Assembly (NCBI GenBank): GCA_007115705.1
Contig: QXEO01002100.1
Location: forward strand, 1,054,001 to 1,118,000
DNA length: 64,000 nucleotides
Direction of reading: 5' to 3'
From: Dactylis glomerata
Taxonomy: Eukaryota > Streptophyta > Magnoliopsida > Poales > Poaceae
Shown here: piece by piece, positions 32,676 through 45,438 of the stretch
Layout of the letters: each line of letters starts with the position of its first letter
Numbering within the stretch: the first letter of the stretch is position 1
Position numbers and translations under genes: made by a program
The notes under the pieces: model-generated
Told to the model about the DNA's origin: nothing
The model's input: the letters and a program-made list of their open reading frames with translations, nothing else
The model's database searches: none

Positions 32676-33276
32676 CGATCAATGGTTAAGTTCAAACTAC
32701 AATAGGGAGTAAATCATGGTTTACAAGCGGAAATAAAAACTATACGAATCAACCCTAAAATACTGATACATACCTCTGTAGCTTAGCTGAAGATGGTTTA
32801 CCGATGTGGCAGAATTAGTGTTAGCCATACGTCCCGTTTATAGAGACTTGCTAGGAACGGACGTCCCGATATTCACGTATCGGAGTAGTGGAGAATAGGA
32901 AGGATAACGTTTCTATCCATTAATCTGTTGCAAAAATTTTGGCAGTGATCTCGCTATATGTTGACGACATGGGCAGTGTGCATCATCCCATTCATACATC
33001 TTGCTGAATAGAACACACGCAACCATATAACCTGGGCAGTGTGCACCAACACAAGAATCAAACCATCTAATTTAGTAAACAAATGCAGTGTACACCAACA
33101 TGAGAATTCAGATAACATGGGCACCAGTAATGTAACAGCAAACTCCACATACATTAACATAGTCTTAAACATCTGGGTATGATTACCCAGATTCCACCAT
33201 ACATAATAAAAACAGTCTTCAAACATCACACAGTTTTACTTTATCTCCAGGGGGACAACACAGACTTAAACTAATC
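32676..33276. other. Spacer between two minus-strand genes
   Basis: Contains a short duplicated segment: ttcatacatcttgctgaatagaacacacgcaacca-like sequence near 32990-33026 repeats part of the exon at about 32148-32190. That suggests a fragment of the 207-aa gene was copied here. No gene is supported. Confidence 0.4.
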
Positions 33277-34553
33277 TTATGGAAACAGAACATGAGGGCC
33301 AACAGCAGGACCGATAACCGGGATGAGGCCACCCTTGACGAACTTTTCGAGGAATCTGCCATAGGCGGCATGCTTCGCCATGGTGTGGCCCTTGTGCTTC
33401 TGCTTGCTGCCTACGCCAACGCCATTCGCGTGCTGGATCATGCTCTCTAAGTTCTTGGTCACGACCTTGCCGCAGAATGGACAAGTTAGCTCCCCGTACC
33501 TGCGGAAAGCAATCTTGCCACTCATGAGCCGCTTAAGAACAAAGCGGCTCTTGCGGTCCCTGTCCTCCTTGTCGTGGCCCACGGCGTCAGAGTCGTCCTG
33601 TAAATTTTGAAATACATAACAAGTGAGATAAACAGGAGCACAACAAAGATCAAAGGAAATAAGCTGTAAAAAAACAATGCTGCCAAAATAATTCTAAATT
33701 GTGCGGTGATAGTACTAACAGAGGCTAGTAATGTAGTGTGACCAATATTTGATGAATCGAGGACACACTATGGAATCATCACATTAATAAGCGCAGCAAA
33801 TTAAGAAAATATTAATTATAAATTCCATGCATCAGATCAATCATTTTTTCCCAAATAAAAATCTTATTATCATAATCTCTACAATCAAATTAGAGACAGA
33901 TCAATTTAAGTCACTTGTGTTGATGAATCATTTGCAAGCTAACTACCTTTACACATCCAGAATGTAATATGATAACTATAAACCGATAGATATCATATGA
34001 GCAATCATAATAAGTAGAATGAAAGAAGACTTGGATGAATTTAAGTAACTTGTGTTGATCAATCATTTGCAAGGTAACTACATTAACACATTCAGAATGT
34101 AATCTGATAACTATTAACTGATAGATATCATATGAGCAATCACAATGTGAACAGTACAACGAACAGAGGGAATCGATCAGAATAGGTCAGAACCTCGGTG
34201 CTGTCGTCGGAGGCCTCCTCCTTGAACGGTACTGCTTCTTTGCGGTCTTCTTCAACCATGTACTCGATGGAGTCAGGGTCGTAGCCGGCGTAGTAGTCAT
34301 CGTCTGGCACGATGATGACCTGGCCTGCATGCTGGTTCTGCAGATCTCCCGCGGGAGCCACAAGGTCCTCCATCTCCATTTCGTCGACGGCGACCACGAT
34401 CGGTACGGTGGAGGCCGCAACGGTCATGGCGCGCCGAGGAGCGGCTGGTGCTCCCGAAGAAGACTCGCCCGCCACCGCGGCGATGACCGTGGGTGCATCG
34501 CCAGAGCCTCCGACCGCACTAGACTGCGGCTCGTCTTCGCGAGCGCGCTTCAT
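33277..34553 (-). CDS. zf-XS zinc finger protein, two exons (226 aa)
   Basis: Exon 1 is 34553-34194 (120 codons, ending GAG/GTTCTG) and exon 2 is 33597-33277 (106 codons plus stop) after TTTACAG; the 596-bp intron is in phase 0. Residues 1-120 are low complexity with an acidic end. Residues about 145-200 carry YGELTCPFCGKV, then SMIQHANGVGVGSKQKHKG and AKHAAYGRFLEKF, matching the zf-XS (zinc finger-XS) domain of SGS3, IDN2 and FDM proteins. In those proteins it precedes an RNA-binding XS domain and coiled coil in RNA silencing; both are absent here. The protein ends shortly after the finger. It could be a stand-alone zf-XS protein or a remnant of a larger gene. A TATA box lies at 34668-34674. 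Confidence 0.72.
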
Positions 34554-34667
34554 CTTGCAGATGCACTAAGGAATGAGATTGGTAGTGCGGTGGTTGAGCG
34601 GATTGGGGTTTTTTGGCAGCTTGGGGAAGAAGTGGCCGATGGTGGGAGAGACGATGAGACCGATATG

Positions 34668-34674
34668 TTATATA
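34668..34674 (-). promoter_or_regulatory. TATA box of the zf-XS gene
   Basis: TATATAA on the minus strand, about 115 bp before the ATG at 34553 and about 230 bp from the inserted element B. Confidence 0.55.
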
Positions 34675-34747
34675 GATGCTGGCGGTTTGGTTTCCTCTCG
34701 TGGACGCGTGGGTGTTGAATCGTGTAGTCGTGCATGACATGTGGGAC

Positions 34748-34895
34748 CCCCGTCGCTTCGTTTTTGAGAGAAGAGGAAATTGGGGAAGCAATTGTTTTGG
34801 GATCCAATTGTTTTCCAGGCCGCGAGATCGTGGGATAAATAGTGCGCGACGTGTCGCTGGCACGCCGCGTAAGTAAATGCAGTGTAGCGCTTTGG
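34748..34895. repeat. Direct repeat in host DNA, first copy
   Basis: cccccgtcgcttcgttt, then gagagaagaggaaattgggg and aagcaattgttttg, ending near agtgtagcgctttgg. The same series recurs at about 41770-41860 on the other side of element B, with a third partial copy at about 41869-41898. This is an old tandem duplication now separated by element B. Confidence 0.7.
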
Positions 34896-34900
34896 GGGTG
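34896..34900. repeat. Target site duplication of element B, left (GGGTG)
   Basis: gggtg repeats at 41740-41744 after the terminal CA. Confidence 0.95.
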
Positions 34901-36531
34901 TGATGTCTACGCACTTATATTCTTGTAGACACATGTTGGGCCCCCAAGTGCAGAGGTTTGTAGAGCAGCAGCAAGTTTCCCTTAAGTGGATCACCCAAGG
35001 TTTATCGAACTCAGGGAGGAAGAGGTCAAAGCTATCCCTCTCAAGCAACCCTGTAATTACGATACAGAAAGTCTCTTGTGTCCCCAACACACCCAATACA
35101 CTTGTCAAATGTATAGGTGCACTAGTTCGGCGAAGAGATAGTGAAATACAAGTGGTATAGATGATTATAAGTAGTAAATACAATCTGGAATAAAAATCGC
35201 TGCGAGCAAACATGTAACAAAACAGCAAGTAAACGGTGTGCAATGCTTGGAAACAAGGCCTAGGGATCATACTTTCACTAGTGGACACACTCCCAACAAT
35301 ATAACATGATTGAACAAATAAATAACTTCTCTCCACTATGGTACTCTGAATTACTCTCCTATTGAATAACACTAATCATTGCGTAGTGGCTACAGAAGCA
35401 CCCCTTAAAGTTCATCAAGTACTTGACAAACACCACTCATAGAGATATCCAAATCAAATCACAATTCAAGATAAATATTATTGCAACTTAGACCAAGTAC
35501 TAACACGGTGCACACACTGTCAACATTACACCATGAAAGGAGGAATAGATTACTTCAATACTATCATAGTAATAATTACTCTCATAATCCACAAGAGATC
35601 ACAATCGTAGCCTAGACCAAGTACCACCATGATGCACGCACTGTCACCGTTACACCATGGCAGGAGGAATAGATTACTTTAATAATATCACTAGAGTACA
35701 CATAATATCTGAATAATAACATCTACTTGTTCAACATGATACAAAGCTCACAATCACATAAAGATCACATCATGGGAGAGAGAGATGAACCACATAGCTA
35801 CCGGTAGAGCCCTTAGCCCCGGGGATGAACTACTCCCTCCTCATCATAGGAGACAGCAAGGTTGATGGAGATGGCGGTGAGGTCGATGGAGATGGCGGAG
35901 ACGGCGATGGAGACCGATGGAGATGGCTCCGGGGGCACTTCCCCGTCCCGGCAGGGTGCCGGAACAGAGACTTGTATCCCCCAAAATTCGTCGACGATGG
36001 CGGCGGAGCTGCGGAACTCTTTCTGGAAAATTGCCAATTCATTTAGGGTTTTCTGTCCCGAGGCTTTATATAGGCGAAGGGGCGTCGTCAGGAGGCGACC
36101 AGGGCCTTCTCCCACATAGCTCGCGCGGCCTAGGCCTAGTCTGCAAAGGAGCGGGCTTATCTCGGCCGTCCGAACTCGGAATCAGGTAAATTTTATATCC
36201 AGAACGTTCGCCGTGAAATTACCTACAACTTTGTATTTGAAGAGTTTTCCGTTTGACGCCTTCTTCGACCCGTAACGTGACCATCTTCGAAACAAGTTCT
36301 GGTATAGATTTCTAGAAAGTCCCAATTTGACTCCAATAAGGTTTCCACTTGTATTCTTGGTAATTCCTACACATCAAAGTGTAAAACAAGAACATTGTGC
36401 ACTTTTGCAACTATTAGTAGGTTAGTCCAAATAAATCATAAAAGTATCACAAAGTGTAGACAAACTATATAGCAATTGGTGTAAAACAAGCATGGAGCAT
36501 CAAAAATTATAGATACGTTTGCAACGTATCA
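34901..36531 (-). repeat. Element B 3' LTR (left copy)
   Basis: 1631 bp, the same length as the right copy despite several percent divergence. Confidence 0.94.
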
Positions 36532-39080
36532 ACATCCCCAAGCTTAACTCCTGCTCGTCCTCGAGTAGGTAAGTGATAACAAAAGAAATAATTTTTGAGG
36601 TGACATGCACCTACACAATCTTGATCATGTATGTAAGCGTTGTGCGCTGGGATCAAAAGAACTTAAAACATGGGCATGAAAGACATAATCTTGATAGAAG
36701 AAACTTAGCAACCATATTATAACATGAAAATGAACACAAACAAAAGATCATGAAAATAAAACAATGAAAGTCAAACGTGTGTTCAAATCATAAGGAAAAA
36801 CATACAAATGGTTTTCAGCTCGTCCTTCATGGAGAGCAAAACATAAATGCATAGGACACCTTCAAGTTTAAGAGGACGACTAGATACAAATAATTTGAGA
36901 ACAAGTGAAACCATGATCATGAATCAATCAATGAAAACTTTGGGACAATGCACATTATACTTAGAATGACAACTATGCTCTCTTATGGTGCATAAAGATA
37001 GAAGGTGGTGACTCAACATAAAAGTAAAAGAAAGGCCCTTCGCAGAGGTAAGCAGTGATTAAACATGTGCTAGAGCTTTTCATTTGTAAAACAGAGAGAT
37101 AAAAATTGGTTTTGAGAGGTGGTTGTCTTTGTCAACGACTGGCAATGGGGTTCTTACTATCTTCCATACAAAAATGAAGCAAGTTTTTGAGAGAGAGATT
37201 GGCACTTTTGTGCTCTTTTTATAAAGCTTGGCACTCCTCCCCACCTTTTTTCCTTTCTCAAACCATGGCTAACCGATTCCATCGGGTGCCCACCAACATT
37301 CACATACCATGGAGGAGTGCCTTTTTTCTTTTTTCTTTTCTTTTTTTTTCTTTTTGGAATAAACAATATGGAAGATAGCAAATCCGACCACTACGTCCCC
37401 ATGAGCTGAAAACAGTGTCACAAAACGAGAAGTGTTTTAAAGGTTTTTGAAAGGTAGCACATGAAAATTTACTTGGAATGGCTTACAAATACCATGCATA
37501 GGAGTTTATAGTGGACACAATGCCAAACTTGGTTTTTGGGAGTTGGATGCACGAGTAGAGCTCATACTCAGTACAAAATGAGGGCTAGCAAAAGACTGGG
37601 AGCGACCAACTAAGAGAGCAATAACGGCCATAATCATGCAGAGCGACAAAGCGACATTAAAAGAAGCATAAGATGACATCAAAATTCAAAAACTAAATGA
37701 TCATAGAGGCTATTGGTGACTTTGTAAGCGTCTAACATGTGTGAGCATGCGCCAAGTCAACCCAAATAAAGCATCAAAGGAGAAAACCAAATAAATGCTT
37801 CCATATAATAAAAACAACGCATGATTTTTTCAAAGGCTCATTAAGCAATCTCACCTATTTGAAACAAGTCATGCTAAAGCAAAACCACTAAGCATACTAT
37901 CAAAAAGACATCAAGCACGACATGCAAAAGCCTAGGCCGCAGTCTACACAAGCTCCTTCTTGTACCACTTTTTTGCATAAAGCTTTTTCTCTTTTCCAAC
38001 ACCATTTGAATTTTTTTTAAGACACCTCTTTTGATGAAAACCAATAAAGATCAGAGGCAAAAAAATACGCCTTAATGAAAAGATATGACAAGGTCTGAAC
38101 GCATATCAAGGCGAAAACGAAAACTAAAAGCAGTAGTAAAAAAAGAGAACACTCATTGAAACGATAAGAGTGAAAAACAGAGTGTTCTTGGCAAATGAAA
38201 AACGGAGTTCATCTCCCTCCAAAATAAACATGATGTGATCTAACCATTTATTGCAGCAAACTAAACTAAACTAATACTGAAAACAAAAATAACTGACGCT
38301 CCAAGAAAAACGCATAGTGCATGAAGCAATAAAAATATAGTGTCTTGAAAGGTGACCTGATTTTTGCCGATGAAGAAGGGGTGCCTCGGGGGCATCCCCA
38401 AGCTTTGATGCTTGTACTTCTTGGATATTTCTTGGGGTGATGCATGGGCATCCCCAAGCTTGAGATTTTGTCCATTCTTCATCTCATCTCATCATTCTCC
38501 AATCCCTACACTTGAAAACTTCCTTCATACAAAACTAAACATAATTCTATTAGCAACATTACTTTAAGCATAACATATAATCAACCTCTTTTTGCTTCAG
38601 GTTTCAACCCAAAACCACCACATATAAAGTATATACTACTGTAGCAACCTCTCTAAAAGTTCCGTGATCAAAAGAACTCAAAAGAAAGCGATAAAGTGGC
38701 AAACACAAATATTGGCAGAAATCTGTCAAAACTGAACAGCTGACAAAGGTCGAATTTTTGAGGGGTTTTATGTTGCTGAAATCAAAAAGTGTTCAACTAA
38801 CAAAAGTTTGGATATAACCTGGGGCATATGCACAAGAAATCGCAGGTCCAAAAGATATACAGAGAATTTATACGAATTTTTACGGTGCAGCACTGAAAAC
38901 AGTTTTAGGACAGCAACATCCCCAAATCTTACCTCACTCAAATTAGAGGCTTCTCTTGGCACAACAACGAAATAAAAAGGATAAGGAGCGGTTATTACAG
39001 TAGTAATAACTTCCAAGACTCAAATAAAATAAAAAGTACTGAAAATAAAACAATGGGTTATCTCCCAAGAGTGCTTTTCT
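36532..39080 (-). other. Element B non-coding 3' internal region
   Basis: Homologous to 5547-8198 of element A, with the same order of blocks and a longer pyrimidine run near 37321-37352. No coding frame. Confidence 0.7.
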
Positions 39081-39968
39081 TTAACGCCTTTGAGCTAGGC
39101 GCAGTAATTTGCAAAGATGCTCATGTGGCGCCATATAAGAGCTTGAGGCAAAGGCGCCATATAGGAACTTAAAGCAATAGAGAGCATCAAAAAGCAAATG
39201 TGAAAGACATTTATATCTGAACCACTTCCTATGCATAGGAATCTTGTAAGAAAATAAATCAACGAGGCACATAGTAGCAAGCATATATAGATAAAACAAG
39301 TGCCACTTCAAGATTTGCAACATAAAGAGGGGAAACTTAATATTGTTGAGATCCATCAAACCATATTTCCCTCTCTCATAATAACTTTCAGTAGCATCAT
39401 GAATAGCACTAACAATATAACTATCACATAAAACATCCCTATCATGAGCCACATGCATAAAAGAATTGATACTCACCACAGGAACAATAGTAGTAGGAGC
39501 AAATTCAACAGAATAATTATTCTCATCACCATAATTATCATAAATAGGAGGCATATTGGAATCATAACTAATTTTATCCTCAATAGTAGGTGAACTGAAA
39601 ATATTATACTCATCATCATAGCCATCATAAACTAGAGGTTTAGTATCATCACAAGCTAGAGAGCAACTATTTTGCAAAGCATATTCTTCAAACATATCAT
39701 CATAAAAAGGAACATCACATATGGGAGATAAAATATCATCAGAGCAAACTTTCTCCACTAAAGCTGGGGAACTAAAAATATCATGCTTAACAAAACCAGC
39801 TTCCCCAAGCTTAGACTTTTCTATAGCAATAGTAGTAATGGTGTTCAAAGCATTCATACTAACAACACTATTAGCATGCAAATTAAGCTCCAAAGGTTTT
39901 TCAATTTTCTCTTCAAACACTTCATATCTAAACTCAGGAAAAAGACTACAGAACTCTTTGTTTTCTAT
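39081..39968 (-). pseudogene. Shortened Gag-like frame of element B, start codon lost
   Basis: The frame corresponding to the A Gag begins at 39968 with ATA in place of ATG and continues about 295 codons. The first 80 or so residues match the N terminus of A, then it passes directly to the part equivalent to A residue 646 (ICDVPFYDDMFEEYAL). The capsid and CCHC knuckle are missing. The C terminus is extended relative to A because one G is missing in the GTGGGCGCC tract at about 39124-39131. A structural function is unlikely. Confidence 0.8.
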
Positions 39969-40080
39969 TAAGCCTAACTAGTGAAAATAAAAACAAGAAA
40001 CAAAAAGATGTAATTGCAGAATCTAAAGGAAATAACTCCGAGCACTCACACAGGAGGATGCGAGTACCTTTTACCTTACC

Positions 40081-40098
40081 TCCCCGGCAACGGCGCCA
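40081..40098 (-). other. Element B primer binding site (tRNA-Asp)
   Basis: tccccggcaacggcgcca is an exact 18-base match to the 3' end of plant tRNA-Asp, 10 bp from the 5' LTR. Confidence 0.93.
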
Positions 40099-40108
40099 GA
40101 AAAGAGCT

Positions 40109-41739
40109 TGATGTCTACGCACTTCTATTCTTGTAGACACTTGTTGGGCCCCCAAGTGTAGAGGTTTGTAGAGCAGCAGCAAGTTTCCCTTAAGTGGATC
40201 ACCCAAGGTTTATCGAACTCAGGGAGGAAGAGGTCAAAGCTATCCCTCTCAAGCAACCCTGTAATTATGATACAGAAAGTCTCTTGTGTCCCCAACACAC
40301 CCAATACACTTGTCAAATGTATAGGTGCACTAGTTCGGCGAAGAGATAGTGAAATACAAGTGGTATAGATGATTATAAGTAGTAAATACAATCTGGAATA
40401 AAAATCGCTGTGAGCAAACATGTAACAAAACAACAACTAAACGGTGTGCAATGCTTGGAAACAAGGCCTAGGGATCATACTTTCACTAGTGGACACACTC
40501 CCAACAATATAACATGATTGAACAAATAAACAACTTCTCTCCACTATGGTACTCTGAATTACTCTCCTATTGAATAACACTAATCATTGCGTAGTGGCTA
40601 CAGAAGCACCCCTTAAAGTTCATCAAGTACTTGACAAACACCACTCATAGAGATATCCAAATCAAATCACAATTCAAGATAAATATTATTGCAACTTAGA
40701 CCAAGTACTAACATGGTGCACACACTGTCAACATTACACCATGAAAGGAGGAATAGATCACTTCAATACTATCATAGTAATAATTACTCTCATAATCCAC
40801 AAGAGATCACAATCGTAGCCTAGACCAAGTACTACCACGATGCACGCACTGTCACCGTTACACCATGGCAGGAGGAATAGATTACTTTAATAATACCACT
40901 AGAGTACACATAGTATCTGAATAATAACATCTACTTGTTCAACATGATACAAAGCTCACAATCACATAAAGATCACATCATGGGAGAGAGAGGTGAACCA
41001 CATAGCTACCGGTAGAGCCCTTAGCCCCGGGGATGAACTACTCCCTCCTCATCATAGGAGACAGCAAGGTTGATGGAGATGGCGGTGAGGTCGATGGAGA
41101 CGGCGGAGACGGCGATGGAGACCGATGGAGATGGCTCCGGGGGCACTTCCCCGTCCCGGCAGGGTGCCGAAACAGAGACTTCTGTCCCCCGAAATTCGTC
41201 GGCGATGGCGGCGGAGCTGCGGAACTCTTTCTGGAAAATTGCCGATTCTTTTAGGGTTTTCTGTCCCGAGGCTTTATATAGACGAAGGGGCGTCATCAGG
41301 AGGCGACCAGGGCCTTCTCCCACATAGCTCGCACGGCCCAGGCCTAGTCTGCACAGGAGCGGGCTTATCTCAGCCGTCCGGACTCGGAATCAGGTAAATT
41401 TTATGTCCAGAATGTTCGCCGTGAAATTCCCTACAACTTTGTATTTGAAGAGTTTTCCGTTTGACGCCGTCTTCGATCCGTAACGTGACCATCTTCGAAA
41501 AAAGTTCTGGTACAGATTTCTGGAAAGTCCCAATTTGACTCCAATAAGGTTTCCACTTGTATTCTTGGTAATTCCTACACATCAAAGTGTAAAACAAGAA
41601 CATTGTGCACTTTTGCAACTATTAGTAGGTTAGTCCAAATAAATCATAAAAGTATCATAAAGTGTAGACAAAACATATAGCAATTGGTGTAAAACAAGCA
41701 TGGAGCATCAAAAATTATAGATACGTTTGCAACGTATCA
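40109..41739 (-). repeat. Element B 5' LTR (right copy)
   Basis: 1631 bp. Minus-strand TATATAAA at about 41273-41280 is the probable core promoter. Confidence 0.94.
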
Positions 41740-41744
41740 GGGTG
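41740..41744. repeat. Target site duplication of element B, right (GGGTG)
   Basis: Exact repeat of 34896-34900. Confidence 0.95.
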
Positions 41745-42680
41745 CTTTGGAAGTTGAACCCCCACGCGAGCCCCCGTCGCTTCGTTTATGAGAGAAGAGG
41801 AAGTTGGGGAAGCAATTGTTTTGCAGGCACGTCGCGGTAAATGCCAGTCTAGCGCTTTGGAAATTGAACCAGTCGCTTCGTTTCATTTCTGAGAGAGCAC
41901 TAGACCGATGTGTCACCGCGGGCCCCGGTAATCCGGCCCACTTGTAAGTGAGAGGCTGGTATCGTGGGTAAGGATGTACGTACGTTTACCGCCAGGCAGC
42001 AATTAAAGAGTCTCGTTGTTTGGTCCGCTCGTTGTTTGACTACAGGCAGCAGAGCGACAATCTGAAAAAGGAGATAGCGTGCAAGGGGGAATAAATCCGC
42101 TCTTGTCTGACTCGCGGAAGGAATAGAGAACAAAATCTTACCATTGAAATGCTTCTCATCGAGGTCACCTGCTCCATGAGCCAAACGAGTGAGACAAACT
42201 AGTCCAGGTTTAGCATCCGAAGCGTGTGGGAACCCACTTGTCTGGGTAAGGTTTGGTCCGACGTGTGTCTGGGGACCCACTTGTCAATAGTGTTCCGGGC
42301 CTTCGTGGGGCCATATGTCATTAGGGTGAGGATTCGTGGCCAGTGGAAAAACCCAAGCAACTGACGCGTGGTAGCAAGTTGTGCGTAGCAGCGGGATGAG
42401 AATTGACAGGGCAGCGAGATTTCAAAGGCAAGTAAATTGACGAGACACGACGCAGTCTGACAAGGCGTGCTCAAGAGATCTCAGTAGCATCATCATCGCT
42501 CACTCTACTCTGGCGACTAGTTCAGTAGATGGAGGAGTTCCCTTCCATGGGTAGCTTGCAACTAGTCAGTGCTGATGTGGCATTGCATATACACATGACA
42601 TCATTTAGCGTGTCTCGATCTTTATGAAAAATTTGAAAATTTCACACATTTTGACTGAATCTCACAGAAATTAATGAAAC
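41745..42680. other. Host DNA between element B and the satellite array
   Basis: Starts with the second copy of the host direct repeat (about 41770-41860) and a third partial copy. Beyond that, no domain-bearing frame or splice pattern was seen. Confidence 0.4.
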
Positions 42681-43736
42681 TTTCAAACATCAAACTTTGG
42701 AACCATGGTCCCATTTTGCACTGGGGCTACAAGAAATCCACACCAGGAAAATTGGGAAAAATAACAGGGAGGTCCCCTGGGGTGTGGGACCCTAGAACCA
42801 AGACCAAACCATGGTTCCCACCCCACCTGGAAGACATCGATGGCATCACGAGTTTGACCTAGATCTCGGAGGGGGCCTAGGGAATTCAGAAAAAATCAAA
42901 AAAATAGAAAAACAGTGCATGGAGTCATGGTGAGTGATGCATCACCTAGGAAAAATACCAAACATGCCATCCCAAGGGTTCACATGTGTACTCTCTCACA
43001 GAGGGGTGCTTCTAGACAGGAGTTCTCCTGGTCTTCCTTGGCAGATGATCATGGTTTGTGCAAGTTCCACAGCAAACTTTGGAACCATGGTCCCATTTTG
43101 GTGGAGATGTGCATCTTTGCATTCCCAACCACTGTTGCAACTAGTGTTTTTACAGTTTCCACATAAAAAATGCATTTCCCATTTTTTGGGTGCTCGGAGG
43201 GGTCGAAACAGGTGCTTTTTTGTGAAGGGGCCACCAAGGGCAGTGTGCAAAACATCACCACTCTAATTTTCATGGGTGGGGGACCCACCAGGGGTGCCAC
43301 ATCCAGGAGGTTAGGAATTATCTCGGCCTACTGCCATATAATGAATTATTTTTTCCCTAAATCCTTTTTAATCCAATTTTGCACTTGGGCTACAAGAAAT
43401 GCACACCAGGAAAATTGGGGAAAAATACAGGGAGGTCCCCTGGGGGTGTGGGACCCTAGAACCAAGACCAAACCATGGTCCCCACCCCACCTGGCAGACA
43501 TCGATGGCACCGTGAGTTTGACCTAGATCTCGGAGGGGGGCCTAGGGAATTCAGAAAAAATCAAAAAAAAATAGAAAAACAGTGCATGGAGTCATGGTGA
43601 GTGATGCATCACCTAGGAAAAATACCAAACATGCCATCCCAAGGGTTCACATGTGGACTCTCTCACAGAGGGGTGCTTCCAGACAGGAGTTCTCTTGGTC
43701 TTCCTTGGCAGATGACCATGGTTTGTGCAAGTTCCA
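42680..43736. repeat. ~665-bp tandem repeat array, left part
   Basis: The landmark ctagaaccaagaccaaacca occurs at 42792 and 43456 (period 664). The first unit is shortened: ccattttg is joined directly to cactggggctac, so about 330 bp of the unit is missing. The array runs up to element C, which is inserted at gttcca. Short open frames in the units are not genes. Confidence 0.85.
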
Positions 43737-45277
43737 TGATACGTCTCAAACGTATCTATAAATTTTGATGCTCCATGCTTGTTTTTGCACCATTTGCCTT
43801 GTGTTTCGTTACACTTCGTGGCACTTTTATGCGATTTCCGGAACTAACCTATTGACAAGATGCCATAGTGCCAGATCCCTGTTTTCTGCTGTTTTTGTGT
43901 TTCAGAAAAGCTACACAGGAAATATTCTCAGAATTGGACGAAACAAGTTCCTGAAGTCTTATTTTTTCCGGAAGCTTCCAGAGATCCGAAGAGGCGAAGT
44001 AGAGGGGCCACAGGCCAGCCTCACACTAGGCCGGCGCGGCCCAGGCCCTGGCTGCGCCGCCTAGGTGTGAGGAGGCCTAGGGCCACCCCTGACGATGCCC
44101 CTTCGCCTATAAGAAGCCTCGGGACGGAAAACCCTAAAGGAGTCAGCGAAATTTCCAGAACAGTTCCGCAGTGCCGCCGTCGTCGAAGCCAAATTTCGGG
44201 GGACAGAAGTCTCTATTCCGGCACCCTGCCGGGACGGGGAAGTGCCCCCGGAGCCATCTCCATCGGTCTCTATCGCCGTCTCTGCCGTCTCTATCGACCT
44301 CACCGCCATCTCCATCAACCTTGCTGTCTCCTATGATGAGGAGGGAGTAGTTCTCCCCCAGGGCTGAGGGCTCTACTGGTAGCTATGTGGTTCACCTCTC
44401 TCTCCCATGATGTGATCTTTATGTGATCGTGAGCTTTGTATCATGTTGAATAAGTAGATGTTACTCTTCTTCATTATGTGTACTCTAGTGTGTTATTAAA
44501 GTAATCTATTCCTCCTGCCATGGTGTAACGGTGACAGTGCGTGCATCATGGTGGTACTTGGTCTAGGCTACGATTGTGATCTCTTATGGATTATGAGAAT
44601 AATTATCACTATGATAGTATTGAAGTGATCTATTCCTCCTTTTATGGTGTAATGTTGACAGTGTGTGCACCGTGTTAGTACTTGGTCTAAGTTGCAATAA
44701 TATCTATCTTGAGTTGTGATTTGATTTGGATATCTCTATGAGTGGTGTTTGTCAAGTACTTGATGAACTTTGAGGAGTGCTTCGTAGCCCTACGCAATGA
44801 TTAGTGTTATTCAATAGGAGAGTAATTCAGAGTACCTTAGTGAAGAGAAGTTATTTATTTGTTCAATTATGTTATATTTGTTGGGAGTGTGTCCACTAGT
44901 GAAAGTATGATCCCTAGGCCTTGTTTCCAAGCTTTGCACATCGTTTACTTCCTGTTTTGTTACATGTTTGCTTGCAGCGATACTTATTCCATACTACATT
45001 TACTACTCATAATCATCACTACTACTTGTATTTCACTATCTCTTCGCCGAACTAGTGCACCTATACATCTGACAAGTGTATTGGGTGTGTTGGGGACACA
45101 AGAGACTTTCTGTATCGTAATTGCAGGGTTGCTTGAGAAGGATAGCTTTGACCTCTTCCTCCCTGAGTTCGATAAACCTTGGGTGATCCACTTAAGGGAA
45201 ACTTGCTGCTATTCTACAAACCTCTGCACTTGGAGGCCCAACACTGTCTATAAGAACAGACGTGTGCATAGACATCA
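43737..45277 (+). repeat. Element C 5' LTR
   Basis: 1541 bp from tgatacgtctcaaacg to agacatca. Core promoter TATAA at 44108-44112. More similar to the A LTR than to the B LTR. Confidence 0.92.
44108..44112 (+). promoter_or_regulatory. TATA box of element C
   Basis: tataa within cttcgcctataagaagcc, equivalent to the A box. Confidence 0.6.
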
Positions 45278-45287
45278 AGCTCTTTTC

Positions 45288-45305
45288 TGGCGCCGTTGCT
45301 GGGGA
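45288..45305 (+). other. Element C primer binding site (tRNA-Asp, one mismatch)
   Basis: tggcgccgttgctgggga matches tRNA-Asp except for T in place of C at the 13th position. Confidence 0.85.
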
Positions 45306-45438
45306 GGTAAGGTAAAAGGTACTCACATTCTTTGGCTACTAAGTCTTTTAGTTGCTGGTGAGTGCTCGGAGTTATTTCCTTTAGATTCTGCAATTACATC
45401 TTTTTGTTTCTTGTTTTTATTTTCACTAGTTAGCCTTA

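Larger units (their letters stand above)
34901..41739 (-). mobile_element. LTR retrotransposon B, non-autonomous relative of A with a Gag-core deletion
   Basis: A complete 6839-bp minus-strand element with two 1631-bp LTRs (34901-36531 and 40109-41739), a tRNA-Asp primer binding site at 40081-40098 and GGGTG duplications. The internal region aligns with A throughout, except that the 1.7-kb capsid and zinc-knuckle part of the Gag ORF is absent. The LTRs differ at several tens of positions, so it is older than A. Its LTR 3' third (about 36100-36440) is also different from that of A, marking another subfamily. It lies about 350 bp upstream of the zf-XS start codon in the same orientation. Confidence 0.93.
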
